From: Archilochus colubris
Lineage: Eukaryota; Chordata; Aves; Apodiformes; Trochilidae
Direction: 5' to 3'
DNA: 64,000 nucleotides
Assembly (NCBI GenBank): GCA_023079485.1
Contig: CM041091.1
Location: 33,254,146 to 33,318,145, forward strand
Each line of letters starts with the position of its first letter. The first letter of the stretch is position 1. Positions 60,301-64,000 of this stretch are shown one piece after another. The position numbers and the translations under genes are program-made. The notes beneath the pieces are model-generated. The model worked only from the letters and a program-made list of their open reading frames with translations, was not told the origin of the DNA and did not search any database.

Positions 60301-63015
60301 CTGTCACTTACACTGTTACAGGTCCTGCAAATCACTTTAGAACAACAAGAAAAAAAATAAATAAAAATCTCTCTCTTACAGCAGATTAGATTTACAGCCA
60401 ATATCACCCCCTAGGATTGGCCATTGGACTTTCTTGTGCTAAGCACTAATTCAGGGGGCTTTAGCACTGGAAAGACACAGCTCTCAGTGACAGGGGATTA
60501 ATCAGCAAAGCTGCTGAATGAGACCATGATTTGTTCTACTGTAAGACTTAAATCCTGCCTGAGGTCTGCAATTTGAAATTATTCTAATGCAGGAAGTGTA
60601 GTAGTCTTCTGAAATACTGTTAGTGCTTCCCTGAGAAATTGTGAGGAGCAAGCAGAATATTTTATTGAAAAAGATGTTTTTAATATGGTAGTGGACTGAA
60701 TATATGGAGCATTTTAGTAATGTGATTGAAGGCAAGATTCAGTTTGAGATAAATACAGAGTAGCCTGGTTCATTTAGTTAAAGGCTGGTGCCAAATCTGT
60801 TTGTTCTATATATCAAGGTTTATAAAGGCCCAATGTTGTCAGTGAGCTTCAGAAATACCTGGATTTGATTTACTCAGTAATAATCCTGGTGGTTATGTTG
60901 CATTACAGCAGGCTTAAAATTCTAAAGGCTGTGCTAGAAGGGTGAACTTGGTGTGGTGCTGGTTTTCTCATAGCTCCAGTGGTTTTGTGCATGATCAGGT
61001 GTAGTAAATAAATATGTTAATTACTGACAGTAGAAACACATTGGTGATTAACTTGTTTGTTAATTTTTCCTTTTTGGGACACAAAGCTTTTTTTGTCTTA
61101 AGGAGTTTGATTTATGGCTCTTTCAAGTTTATTTACTCCTGATATTGGTGTTAGTTTCCCCTCTCTAATCTGTTCAGGGGGACCCTGAAACCCATTATTG
61201 AAATTAGGAGTTAACATAAGAATTTGTCCTGCATAACACCCAGTGTTGACCTTAAAGGGTAACAGGCATTTGCAGAGCAAAACTAACACAATATTTCAGC
61301 ATTCATTCCCCCTGGGTGCTGGTTAAATAGCTTTTTTTAATAGCTGTGGCTCCCAAAGGCTTCTGAACACAGCACTGGAAACAATACACATCACTTTCAG
61401 GGTAAAGCAGCAACAATTCTGAACTCCATGCTTACCTTAAAAAGATAAAAGGCTCTTCCCTACCAAGGGGTCCATCAGGGAATCTCCAAACATGAAGAAA
61501 TCCTACTCTGTTTGTAGGAAATGCCTGAGTGTGGTGCAATCCCTGAGCTCCAGACCACCTCCCAGACCTTCTTACTGGGTTTTTCCCCAGAAAAAAAAAA
61601 AGGAGGAAAATAGAGGGGAGGTGAACTCTTGCTGGGAGCTGCTCTGATGGGTTTTGGTGCAAAATGTGTGGGTGAGCTCAAGGACAGAGGTGGTGGGAGC
61701 CCAGTTGGTGTTGGATGAGGCTTGTGGAGGCAATCAAAGCCCAGCAGATAAGGATGGGCTCATGGACACTCCTGTTGGGATTTGACCTTGGTCTCTGGGC
61801 TGCTTCTGAGCACAGATCCTTTTTTTGGGCCATGTTAAGTCTGTATGGCTGATGTTCATAAAGCCCATTTGCAGCAGCCCTGGGTGAGATGGATGGGGGT
61901 GAGGCAGAGGGAATACCAAAGGATGGGGGAAACATGGGAAAGGATTTCTGGGAAGCTGGTGGCCTTCTTCCCTTCCCTTTTCTTCATAGGGAGAGATGCC
62001 TCATCCAGCACTTCAACCACAGTCCATGCCAGATATAAAATATTAAAGGGAATTTTAGGAACTGTGCTGTATAGAACCAGAGTACCAAGTTCTGCAGCTT
62101 AGCTCTGTGGGGTTTTTGCCTTTGGGCTTGCTCAGGGTGGGTTTTATCCCCCTGCAAGCATCTCACAGAGAGAGACAGGGGTTGCTGTGGGCAGGGCAGG
62201 TCTGAAAAATCCCTCCTTGAAGGCACAGGGACCCACCTAGCAATCTTGGGCTGGGGATTACTCATTCTTCTGGGGCAGTGGATGTGAGTAGATGGGTTAT
62301 TAAATGCATTTTAATTTTAGTGCTCCCTTCCTGTGGGGTAAAAAGGGTTTGTTTTGTTTTTTTCCTCCCCAGCAAACTGTGAGCTGATTGGCTTTTTCTT
62401 TCTTTCACAGAGCTTAAGGTCACTCACCTTGGGCACTAGTAGGTTGTAATGATTGCTGGCAAGTTGTCTGGATGCTTTCTGGCATCCCCATCAGAGCTGT
62501 TTGGTACTGGTGCTGCCAGCCAGCTCCTAACTCTTGTGCTGGGTGAAGAGACTTGAGCCCAGTGCTGCCTGGGCACCTGGAATTGGGTCATGGCTGAGGG
62601 ATTCAGCATGGCTTGAAGGCATAAACACCAACACTGGATATGGCATTTTATATAGAAAGCTTTAAAATAAAGAAATCTGATGTTCTGCTGGCCCAGCTTG
62701 GTCAGTTTGTCTGTTTTTATTTTTTGATTTTGGGTTTTTTGGGTTTTTTTTGTGAAAGCCCTTGGTTCAGTGAAGAAACTTGTCAGAATTCTGGAACTTT
62801 TTTTTAGAAAACAGTAATGCAGCACATTATCTGTCACCTAAAGGTTTTGAAGAACTGTATTTCCATTTTAGTTGCAGTGTGTTTATGAAACCTAATTATT
62901 TTTCAGGCTGTATGAAAACAAAGGAGAAGCAGACTTCAGGGAGTCTCTGCTGCAGCTCTTTAAGTCCATCAATGAGATGATGAGCAGCATCTCTGATCAG
63001 ACTGTCATAGTGAAG
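3266..63015 (+). CDS. DOCK1: DOCK1 (DOCK180), N-terminal 794 codons, exons 1-23; gene continues beyond the right edge
   Basis: DOCK1 is a cytoplasmic, membrane-recruited Rac guanine-nucleotide exchange factor. It works with ELMO downstream of CrkII/p130Cas in cell migration, engulfment and myoblast fusion. Seen: 23 exons with GT-AG borders join in one frame of 2382 nt without a stop. The protein begins [15 protein letters not shown], which fits DOCK1 rather than DOCK5 (from memory DOCK5 starts MARWIPTKR). Domains by residue: SH3 about 9-70, helical linker to about 420, DHR-1/C2 about 422-615 (binds PIP3), then armadillo-like repeats to 794. The family is about 1865 residues long, so roughly 43% is present; DHR-2, the C-terminal PxxP tail and the 3' UTR are outside. 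The start is the first ATG in this frame and matches the family N-terminus. Splice sites come from homology and phase, not from transcripts. Confidence 0.97.
3641..3657 (+). repeat. (TG)n microsatellite
   Basis: Seventeen bases of alternating TG. A second, shorter run lies at 3704-3717. Both are just inside intron 1 at the CpG-island edge. Confidence 0.9.
7072..7086 (+). repeat. (TG)n microsatellite within a G/T-rich stretch
   Basis: Short TG run between T-rich blocks at about 7060-7110 in intron 1. Confidence 0.85.
11691..11728 (+). repeat. T-run plus (TTTA)n low-complexity tract
   Basis: A T homopolymer is followed by AATTTTTAAA and about five TTTA units in intron 1. No transposon body was identified next to it. 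Confidence 0.8.
18757..19460 (+). repeat. Polypyrimidine minisatellite, unit about 24 bp
   Basis: About 700 bases in which the + strand is almost wholly C and T. Between 18883 and 19345 it resolves into about 18 copies of a 24-26 bp unit, roughly CCTGTTTTCC followed by T6-8, CCCTCTTT. The edges are less regular CT-rich sequence. The unit is often a multiple of 3, so long spurious open frames (Phe/Ser/Leu/Pro-rich on +, Lys/Glu/Gly-rich on -) run through it. The purine/pyrimidine strand bias could allow intramolecular triplex (H-DNA). Copy number is likely polymorphic. Confidence 0.9.
22111..22194 (+). CDS. DOCK1: DOCK1 exon 2, SH3 domain
   Basis: Completes codon 16 and encodes residues 16-43 plus one base. 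ALYNYEARG is the conserved ALYDY-type start of an SH3 domain, and [15 protein letters not shown] follows as the RT-loop and acidic patch. Acceptor is cttccag, donor gtaagg. Confidence 0.96.
22195..27085 (+). other. DOCK1: DOCK1 intron 2 (4.9 kb)
   Basis: AT-rich intron with T-runs near 22880 and 23028, and a degraded CR1 tail near 25636. No coding or RNA gene was recognised. Confidence 0.85.
25636..25676 (+). mobile_element. Degraded CR1 LINE 3' end
   Basis: The stretch TTCAAGGTCCTTTCCAACCC and then ACCATTCCATGATTT matches the conserved end of CR1 (AAGGTCCCTTCCAACC, then ATTCTATGATT) with several substitutions. Only about 40 bases are recognisable, as is typical of an old 5'-truncated CR1 copy. 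Confidence 0.7.
27086..27126 (+). CDS. DOCK1: DOCK1 exon 3, SH3 domain
   Basis: Encodes [14 protein letters not shown] (residues 44-57). It contains the SH3 tryptophan that begins the n-Src/distal-loop strand and forms part of the ligand groove. At 41 nt it is the smallest exon in the window. Acceptor ttctag, donor gtaagt. Confidence 0.96.
28930..28935. repeat. Target-site duplication, left copy
   Basis: AACACC directly before the TG of the first LTR. It is repeated exactly at 31076-31081 directly after the CA of the last LTR. Six bases is the usual duplication length for alpha- and betaretrovirus-like integrases. Confidence 0.8.
28936..29246 (+). repeat. LTR A (5')
   Basis: 311 bp, begins TGTAGTGAAATG and ends TTGCAACA. 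An AATAAA/TATA-like signal (caataaaagg) lies at 29055-29060, followed by the probable transcript start and R/U5. It lacks one G that LTRs B and C have. By hand count it differs from LTR C at about 10-11 sites and from LTR B at about 15. Confidence 0.88.
29247..29692 (+). pseudogene. First ERV body: Gag start fused to integrase tail
   Basis: A putative primer-binding segment starts at 29249 (TGGTGGAGGATTCGGGCA); I could not assign the tRNA. A Gag start at 29409 reads [12 protein letters not shown], with glycine at 2 and serine at 6 as in N-myristoylated matrix proteins. After 12 codons the frame passes directly into an integrase C-terminal segment with [20 protein letters not shown], giving one short open frame to 29630. 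A purine-rich tract at about 29671-29692 precedes LTR B. All enzymatic domains are missing. Confidence 0.78.
29693..30004 (+). repeat. LTR B (middle)
   Basis: 312 bp, TGTAGTGTAATG...TTGCAACA, with the same AATAAAA box. It is the most divergent of the three (about 15 differences from A and about 18 from C by hand count) and is shared between the two bodies. Confidence 0.88.
30005..30763 (+). pseudogene. Second ERV body: Gag start, integrase tail, possible Env membrane remnant
   Basis: It has the same left part as the first body, with a Gag start at 30171 ([12 protein letters not shown]) that stays open to about 30359. The integrase tail ([12 protein letters not shown]...[14 protein letters not shown]) is in another frame and is cut by TAG at 30428-30430, where the first body has TGG. 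Unlike the first body it keeps about 160 extra bases between the Gag start and the integrase tail. Near the right end an open frame holds a long hydrophobic stretch followed by lysines, which could be the Env membrane anchor (weak). An A-rich stretch lies at about 30580-30655 and the polypurine tract at 30737-30763. Confidence 0.75.
30737..30763 (+). promoter_or_regulatory. ERV polypurine tract
   Basis: An all-purine A-run and G-run, broken by a single T and ending GGAGGAAAG, sits directly before LTR C. That is the expected position of the plus-strand primer of a retrovirus. Confidence 0.75.
30764..31075 (+). repeat. LTR C (3')
   Basis: 312 bp, TGTAGTGAAATG...TTGCAGCA. It ends 181 bases before DOCK1 exon 4 in the sense orientation and carries the same TATA/poly(A)-like AATAAAA box at about 30882-30888. 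Confidence 0.88.
31076..31081. repeat. Target-site duplication, right copy
   Basis: AACACC, identical to 28930-28935. Confidence 0.8.
31257..31312 (+). CDS. DOCK1: DOCK1 exon 4, end of SH3 domain
   Basis: Encodes residues 58-75 plus two bases. [12 protein letters not shown] carries the SH3 signature FPxxYI. Acceptor is ctccaag, donor gtaagt. Confidence 0.96.
31313..32611 (+). other. DOCK1: DOCK1 intron 4 (1.3 kb)
   Basis: AT-rich, with no repeat or gene recognised. Confidence 0.85.
32612..32708 (+). CDS. DOCK1: DOCK1 exon 5, helical linker
   Basis: Residues 76-108, after completing the split codon. HETVIP and [14 protein letters not shown] are conserved DOCK-A family segments after the SH3 domain, and this helical region contributes to ELMO contact. 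Donor gtaagt. Confidence 0.96.
32709..35155 (+). other. DOCK1: DOCK1 intron 5 (2.4 kb)
   Basis: No repeat or gene recognised; short chance frames only. Confidence 0.85.
35156..35304 (+). CDS. DOCK1: DOCK1 exon 6, helical linker
   Basis: Residues 109-157 plus two bases. [20 protein letters not shown] and the Lys-rich [14 protein letters not shown] are recognisable. The donor AACAG|gttggt is off consensus at +3 and +4, but the phase and the next exon require it. Confidence 0.95.
35371..35764 (+). repeat. Three-copy 70-bp repeat with TA-rich hairpins
   Basis: A block starting TAGATGA and ending GGAGTGTATTAACAG occurs at about 35374-35437, 35590-35653 and 35700-35762. Between copies lie TA-rich palindromes. 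One has 12-bp arms at 35433-35444 and 35451-35462 (AACAGTTTATCT and its complement), and TATA/TTTATA stretches follow to about 35580. It starts about 70 bases after exon 6. Confidence 0.85.
36211..36334 (+). mobile_element. CR1 LINE 3' end, + orientation
   Basis: GGTTGGACTAGATGATCTCT, then GAGGTCCCTTCCAACCCGGC, and three perfect ATTCTATG units (36311-36334) are the hallmark 3' terminus of avian CR1. The copy is 5' truncated, as usual. About 80 bases are nearly identical to the reverse complement of 41603-41684. Confidence 0.93.
38738..38775 (+). repeat. T-run and (TTTG)n tract serving as the exon 7 acceptor tract
   Basis: A T-run (about 38749-38757) passes into TTTG units that end in TTTAG at the splice junction, so the polypyrimidine tract of exon 7 is a microsatellite interrupted by a G every fourth base. 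Confidence 0.85.
38776..38911 (+). CDS. DOCK1: DOCK1 exon 7
   Basis: Completes Arg158 and encodes to residue 203. [18 protein letters not shown] and [20 protein letters not shown] are conserved in DOCK1/2/5. Donor gtaaga. Confidence 0.96.
38912..39218 (+). other. DOCK1: DOCK1 intron 7 (307 bp)
   Basis: Short intron; nothing notable. Confidence 0.9.
39219..39376 (+). CDS. DOCK1: DOCK1 exon 8
   Basis: Residues 204-255 plus two bases: [20 protein letters not shown], then a segment with [19 protein letters not shown]. Donor gttagt. Confidence 0.96.
39377..39880 (+). other. DOCK1: DOCK1 intron 8 (504 bp)
   Basis: Nothing recognisable apart from intronic sequence. Confidence 0.9.
39881..39962 (+). 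CDS. DOCK1: DOCK1 exon 9
   Basis: Completes codon 256 and encodes to residue 283: [24 protein letters not shown] sequence (here with Cys at x minus one: SSCG replaced by SCG), ending RAVFT. Donor gtaagt. Confidence 0.95.
39963..40377 (+). other. DOCK1: DOCK1 intron 9 (415 bp)
   Basis: Nothing recognisable apart from intronic sequence. Confidence 0.9.
40378..40513 (+). CDS. DOCK1: DOCK1 exon 10
   Basis: Residues 284-328 plus one base: [20 protein letters not shown], then [12 protein letters not shown] and LRRPFGVA. Donor gtaagt. Confidence 0.96.
40514..40829 (+). other. DOCK1: DOCK1 intron 10 (316 bp)
   Basis: Nothing recognisable apart from intronic sequence. Confidence 0.9.
40830..40902 (+). 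CDS. DOCK1: DOCK1 exon 11
   Basis: Residues 329-352 plus two bases: [20 protein letters not shown] then IPFQP. It ends CC, so the next exon supplies the third base of a proline codon whichever acceptor is used. Donor gtaagt. Confidence 0.96.
41603..41684 (-). mobile_element. CR1 LINE 3' end, - orientation
   Basis: Reverse complement reads GGTTGGACTAGATGATCTCT, then GAGGTCCCTTCCAACCCGGC, ending in a degenerate ATTCTATG tail. Over about 77 bases it matches 36237-36313 with a single one-base indel, so both copies belong to the same young subfamily. Confidence 0.92.
42081..42152. repeat. AT-only low-complexity tract
   Basis: Runs such as A9T5 and repeated TTTAAA/ATTTAAA motifs form overlapping self-complementary sequences. 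Confidence 0.85.
43380..43442 (+). CDS. DOCK1: DOCK1 exon 12, optional 63-nt 5' extension
   Basis: An upstream acceptor (tcctccag) at 43378-43379 keeps the frame with exon 11 and adds 21 residues running from [11 protein letters not shown] to RFSPR before VAGENDF. The extension is wholly open and ends exactly at the second acceptor. From memory, human DOCK1 has isoforms of 1865 and 1886 residues, a 21-residue difference, which fits. The upstream acceptor has the weaker pyrimidine tract. Confidence 0.82.
43443..43522 (+). CDS. DOCK1: DOCK1 exon 12, constitutive part
   Basis: Acceptor ccgtttttcacccag. It completes the proline codon, then encodes [20 protein letters not shown] and VNHKGQ (residues 354-379 of the short form). 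Donor gtaggt. Confidence 0.95.
43523..45179 (+). other. DOCK1: DOCK1 intron 12 (1.7 kb)
   Basis: Somewhat GC-richer at its left end. It has a (TA)n microsatellite with a T-run at 44958-44986. No gene. Confidence 0.85.
44958..44986 (+). repeat. (TA)n plus T-run
   Basis: Alternating TA for about 17 bases followed by an uninterrupted T-run, in intron 12. Confidence 0.85.
45180..45305 (+). CDS. DOCK1: DOCK1 exon 13
   Basis: Residues 380-421 (short form): [20 protein letters not shown], then [20 protein letters not shown]. It leads into the DHR-1 domain. Donor gtaaga. Confidence 0.96.
45306..46553 (+). other. DOCK1: DOCK1 intron 13 (1.2 kb)
   Basis: T-run at about 45648-45661; otherwise nothing recognised. 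Confidence 0.88.
46554..46678 (+). CDS. DOCK1: DOCK1 exon 14, start of DHR-1 (C2) domain
   Basis: Residues 422-463: [20 protein letters not shown], then [17 protein letters not shown]. This is the first beta-strand of the DOCK C2 fold, which binds PIP3 and recruits the protein to the membrane. Donor AGAG|gtatca is weak at +5 and +6. Confidence 0.96.
46908..47006 (+). CDS. DOCK1: DOCK1 exon 15, DHR-1 domain
   Basis: Residues 464-496: [20 protein letters not shown], then [13 protein letters not shown]. The acceptor sits in ttaagAG, so an AG two bases further would break the frame; phase selects the first. The first residue is Ser where I recall His in human. It is 99 nt, phase 0 at both ends, with a weak donor (gtattc). 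Confidence 0.95.
47007..48092 (+). other. DOCK1: DOCK1 intron 15 (1.1 kb)
   Basis: Nothing recognised. Confidence 0.88.
48093..48165 (+). CDS. DOCK1: DOCK1 exon 16, DHR-1 domain
   Basis: Residues 497-520 plus one base: [20 protein letters not shown] then SSQD, a core strand of the C2-like fold. Donor gtgagt. Confidence 0.96.
48166..49865 (+). other. DOCK1: DOCK1 intron 16 (1.7 kb)
   Basis: AT-rich; nothing recognised. Confidence 0.88.
49866..49969 (+). CDS. DOCK1: DOCK1 exon 17, DHR-1 domain
   Basis: Residues 521-555: [20 protein letters not shown], then [14 protein letters not shown], with conserved basic residues of the lipid-binding face. Donor gtagga. Confidence 0.96.
49970..50387 (+). 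other. DOCK1: DOCK1 intron 17 (418 bp)
   Basis: Nothing recognised. Confidence 0.9.
50388..50571 (+). CDS. DOCK1: DOCK1 exon 18, end of DHR-1
   Basis: Residues 556-616 plus one base: [19 protein letters not shown], later [20 protein letters not shown], ending STKLTQN. It is the longest exon here (184 nt). Donor gtgagt. Confidence 0.96.
51082..51593 (+). repeat. Five-unit minisatellite, about 100-bp unit
   Basis: Units start at about 51082, 51168, 51265, 51390 and 51496. Each reads GTCACTCTCAGGTTCACA near the start, then (T)CATGTGAACACAGACTTCC, GGAGTTAA, a T-rich run and TTTTAAAACTCACCTTGC. The third unit has an internal partial duplication (CATGAGTCACTCTCAGGT) and the first lacks the TATCCTCATGTGAACA part. 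Unit length varies from about 86 to 125 bases because of these changes and T-run length. Confidence 0.9.
53371..53870 (+). repeat. 12-bp minisatellite (TCCTGCCCTCTY), about 41 units
   Basis: The first nine or so units end CTTT (TTTCCTGCCCTC), then a block of CTCT units, then a short irregular block with 11-base units (about 53581-53680), then a long uniform block of CTCT units to 53870. Because the unit is divisible by 3 and stop-free, long spurious frames (Pro-Ala-Leu-Ser and Cys-Pro-Leu-Ser on +, Arg-Glu-Gly-Arg on -) span it. It ends about 470 bases before exon 19. Confidence 0.95.
54338..54435 (+). CDS. DOCK1: DOCK1 exon 19
   Basis: Residues 617-649: [20 protein letters not shown], then [12 protein letters not shown]. 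This begins the helical armadillo-like region after DHR-1. Donor gtaaat. Confidence 0.96.
54436..57450 (+). other. DOCK1: DOCK1 intron 19 (3.0 kb)
   Basis: T-rich low-complexity tract at about 54686-54721 (T-runs broken by single A). No repeat family or gene recognised. Confidence 0.87.
57451..57540 (+). CDS. DOCK1: DOCK1 exon 20
   Basis: Residues 650-679: [20 protein letters not shown] then [10 protein letters not shown]. It is 90 nt with phase 0 at both ends, so skipping would be in frame. Donor gtaagt. Confidence 0.96.
57541..58089 (+). other. DOCK1: DOCK1 intron 20 (549 bp)
   Basis: Nothing recognised. Confidence 0.9.
58090..58190 (+). CDS. DOCK1: DOCK1 exon 21
   Basis: Residues 680-712 plus two bases: [20 protein letters not shown], then [13 protein letters not shown]. 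Donor gtaaag. Confidence 0.96.
58191..59339 (+). other. DOCK1: DOCK1 intron 21 (1.1 kb)
   Basis: Nothing recognised. Confidence 0.88.
59340..59474 (+). CDS. DOCK1: DOCK1 exon 22
   Basis: Residues 713-757 plus two bases. It includes [15 protein letters not shown] and [20 protein letters not shown]. The middle (KCGITDQLF) differs from the mammalian sequence I recall more than neighbouring exons do. Donor gtaagt. Confidence 0.95.
59475..62906 (+). other. DOCK1: DOCK1 intron 22 (3.4 kb)
   Basis: No repeat family or gene recognised; chance frames only. Confidence 0.87.
62907..63015 (+). CDS. DOCK1: DOCK1 exon 23, last exon in the window
   Basis: Residues 758-794: [20 protein letters not shown], then [16 protein letters not shown]. 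It ends at a codon boundary, with donor gtatgt. Confidence 0.96.
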
Positions 63016-64000
63016 GTATGTGCCCTCCAGGTCTCCATCCTTGCTTTACTTCTGAATCCTAAACCACAGCTGGGCAGTTAATGAGGTGTTAGGCTTGTGT
63101 TTGTACCCAGAAAAATATTTAACATCAAGCATGGTTAATTCTGGGTGCTTCTGGTTTGTAACTGTATCAAGAATGCTTCAAAGAAGAAGGTTTACTTAAA
63201 TTGCTGCAATTTCCTCACTTTATTTTTAAGAGAATGTAGTTAGGGGTTAAATGACAGCTTATTTGACAGCTTATAATTAAAACCCTAAGTTTTTTTTAAG
63301 GCAATACCTGTAAGATGCTGATGACAATGTAAGTGATTTTATTACATGATGCATATTTATGTTTTATGCATATTTACATCCCAGGCTTCTCAGGAGCTTC
63401 AGCACAGTATCTTAAGCTCTAGGAGATAATTTTTGATGGCAAATCAGTTGACAGTCAGACTCCACCCCACACCCCTCTTCTTCTGTCCCATTAAAACAAT
63501 ATCTGCCTCTGGAATGGGGAGTGTGGGCGTTGAGCTCAAATGAACACAGGCATTGACATCAGAGGAAAAACACTGAATTAAAGGACTTCTGGGGTCTTGC
63601 ATTGGGAGGAGATGAGGTCAGAGTTGCCAGTACTGCTCTCCTGTTCTCTTGGTAAAGCTCTTCATAAATCTCTGACAGCATGGGAAGGTCCAGAGGGTGT
63701 TGTAGGAACACATTTCCTGAAGCTGCACCTTGAAGTTCCCTTTGTGGTTCCCAGGAGCAGGAATGGAAGGACCTGAGTCTGGGCATTGCTCTGCTGGATC
63801 AGCTGAAGGCTGATGATTATAAAAAATTGGGGTTGAATTGGGGAAGAGCTTGACAGGAAGGCTGCTCTTGCTGGGATGTCAAGTGGTTGTGTAGGAGAGG
63901 AAACTTTTAGAGCAGCTGGGAGGTAAAAAAAGGCACTGGTGAGAGACACGCTGGTCCTGGGTAGCTGGGTGCATCCTGGTGATGCCAGGTGAGCACACAG
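63016..64000 (+). other. DOCK1: DOCK1 intron 23, start
   Basis: Intronic sequence to the window edge. No further exon with DOCK1 similarity was seen, so the next exon is outside. Confidence 0.85.

Noticed and set aside
3266..63015. Assignment to DOCK5 or DOCK2 instead of DOCK1
   Set aside because: The N-terminus ([15 protein letters not shown]), the [12 protein letters not shown]3 end and the DHR-1 sequence follow DOCK1 rather than the DOCK5 or DOCK2 sequences I recall.

Overview
The window is vertebrate nuclear DNA, almost certainly from a bird. Two points support this: CR1 retrotransposon 3' ends with the characteristic ATTCTATG 8-mer tail, and a compact gene (23 exons in about 60 kb) for an ortholog whose mammalian locus is much larger. 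A passerine is possible, but the sequence alone does not establish that.

One protein-coding gene fills the window: the 5' part of DOCK1 (dedicator of cytokinesis 1, DOCK180) on the + strand. I rebuilt 23 consecutive coding exons by hand (3266-63015). All have GT-AG introns and continuous phase, and together they give exactly 2382 nt, or 794 codons. They cover the N-terminal SH3 domain (exons 1-4), the helical linker (exons 5-13), the PIP3-binding DHR-1/C2 domain (exons 14-18) and the start of the armadillo-like region (exons 19-23). The catalytic DHR-2 Rac-GEF domain and the 3' end lie beyond the right edge. Exon 12 has two in-frame acceptors 63 nt apart, so the protein can carry or lack a 21-residue insert.

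Layout: 1-2690 is AT-rich upstream sequence with nothing recognisable. 2690-3640 is a CpG-island promoter and exon 1, with a YY1/TISU-like element and several upstream ATGs. 3312-22110 is intron 1, with a 24-bp polypyrimidine minisatellite near 18.8-19.5 kb. 22-35 kb holds exons 2-6. Intron 3 carries a compound avian endogenous retrovirus (28936-31075) made of three LTRs and two internally deleted bodies, bounded by a 6-bp target-site duplication and ending 181 bp before exon 4. 35-43 kb holds exons 7-11, flanked by two nearly identical CR1 tails in opposite orientation. 43-64 kb holds exons 12-23, with two minisatellites in intron 18 (five units of about 100 bp, and about 41 units of 12 bp).

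No second gene, tRNA, rRNA or CRISPR array is supported. The points most worth a second look are the three-LTR mini-provirus with parallel gag-to-integrase deletions, the inverted CR1 pair around exons 7-11 (whose total length is an exact multiple of 3), the dual acceptor of exon 12, and the upstream ATGs that end on or overlap the DOCK1 start.
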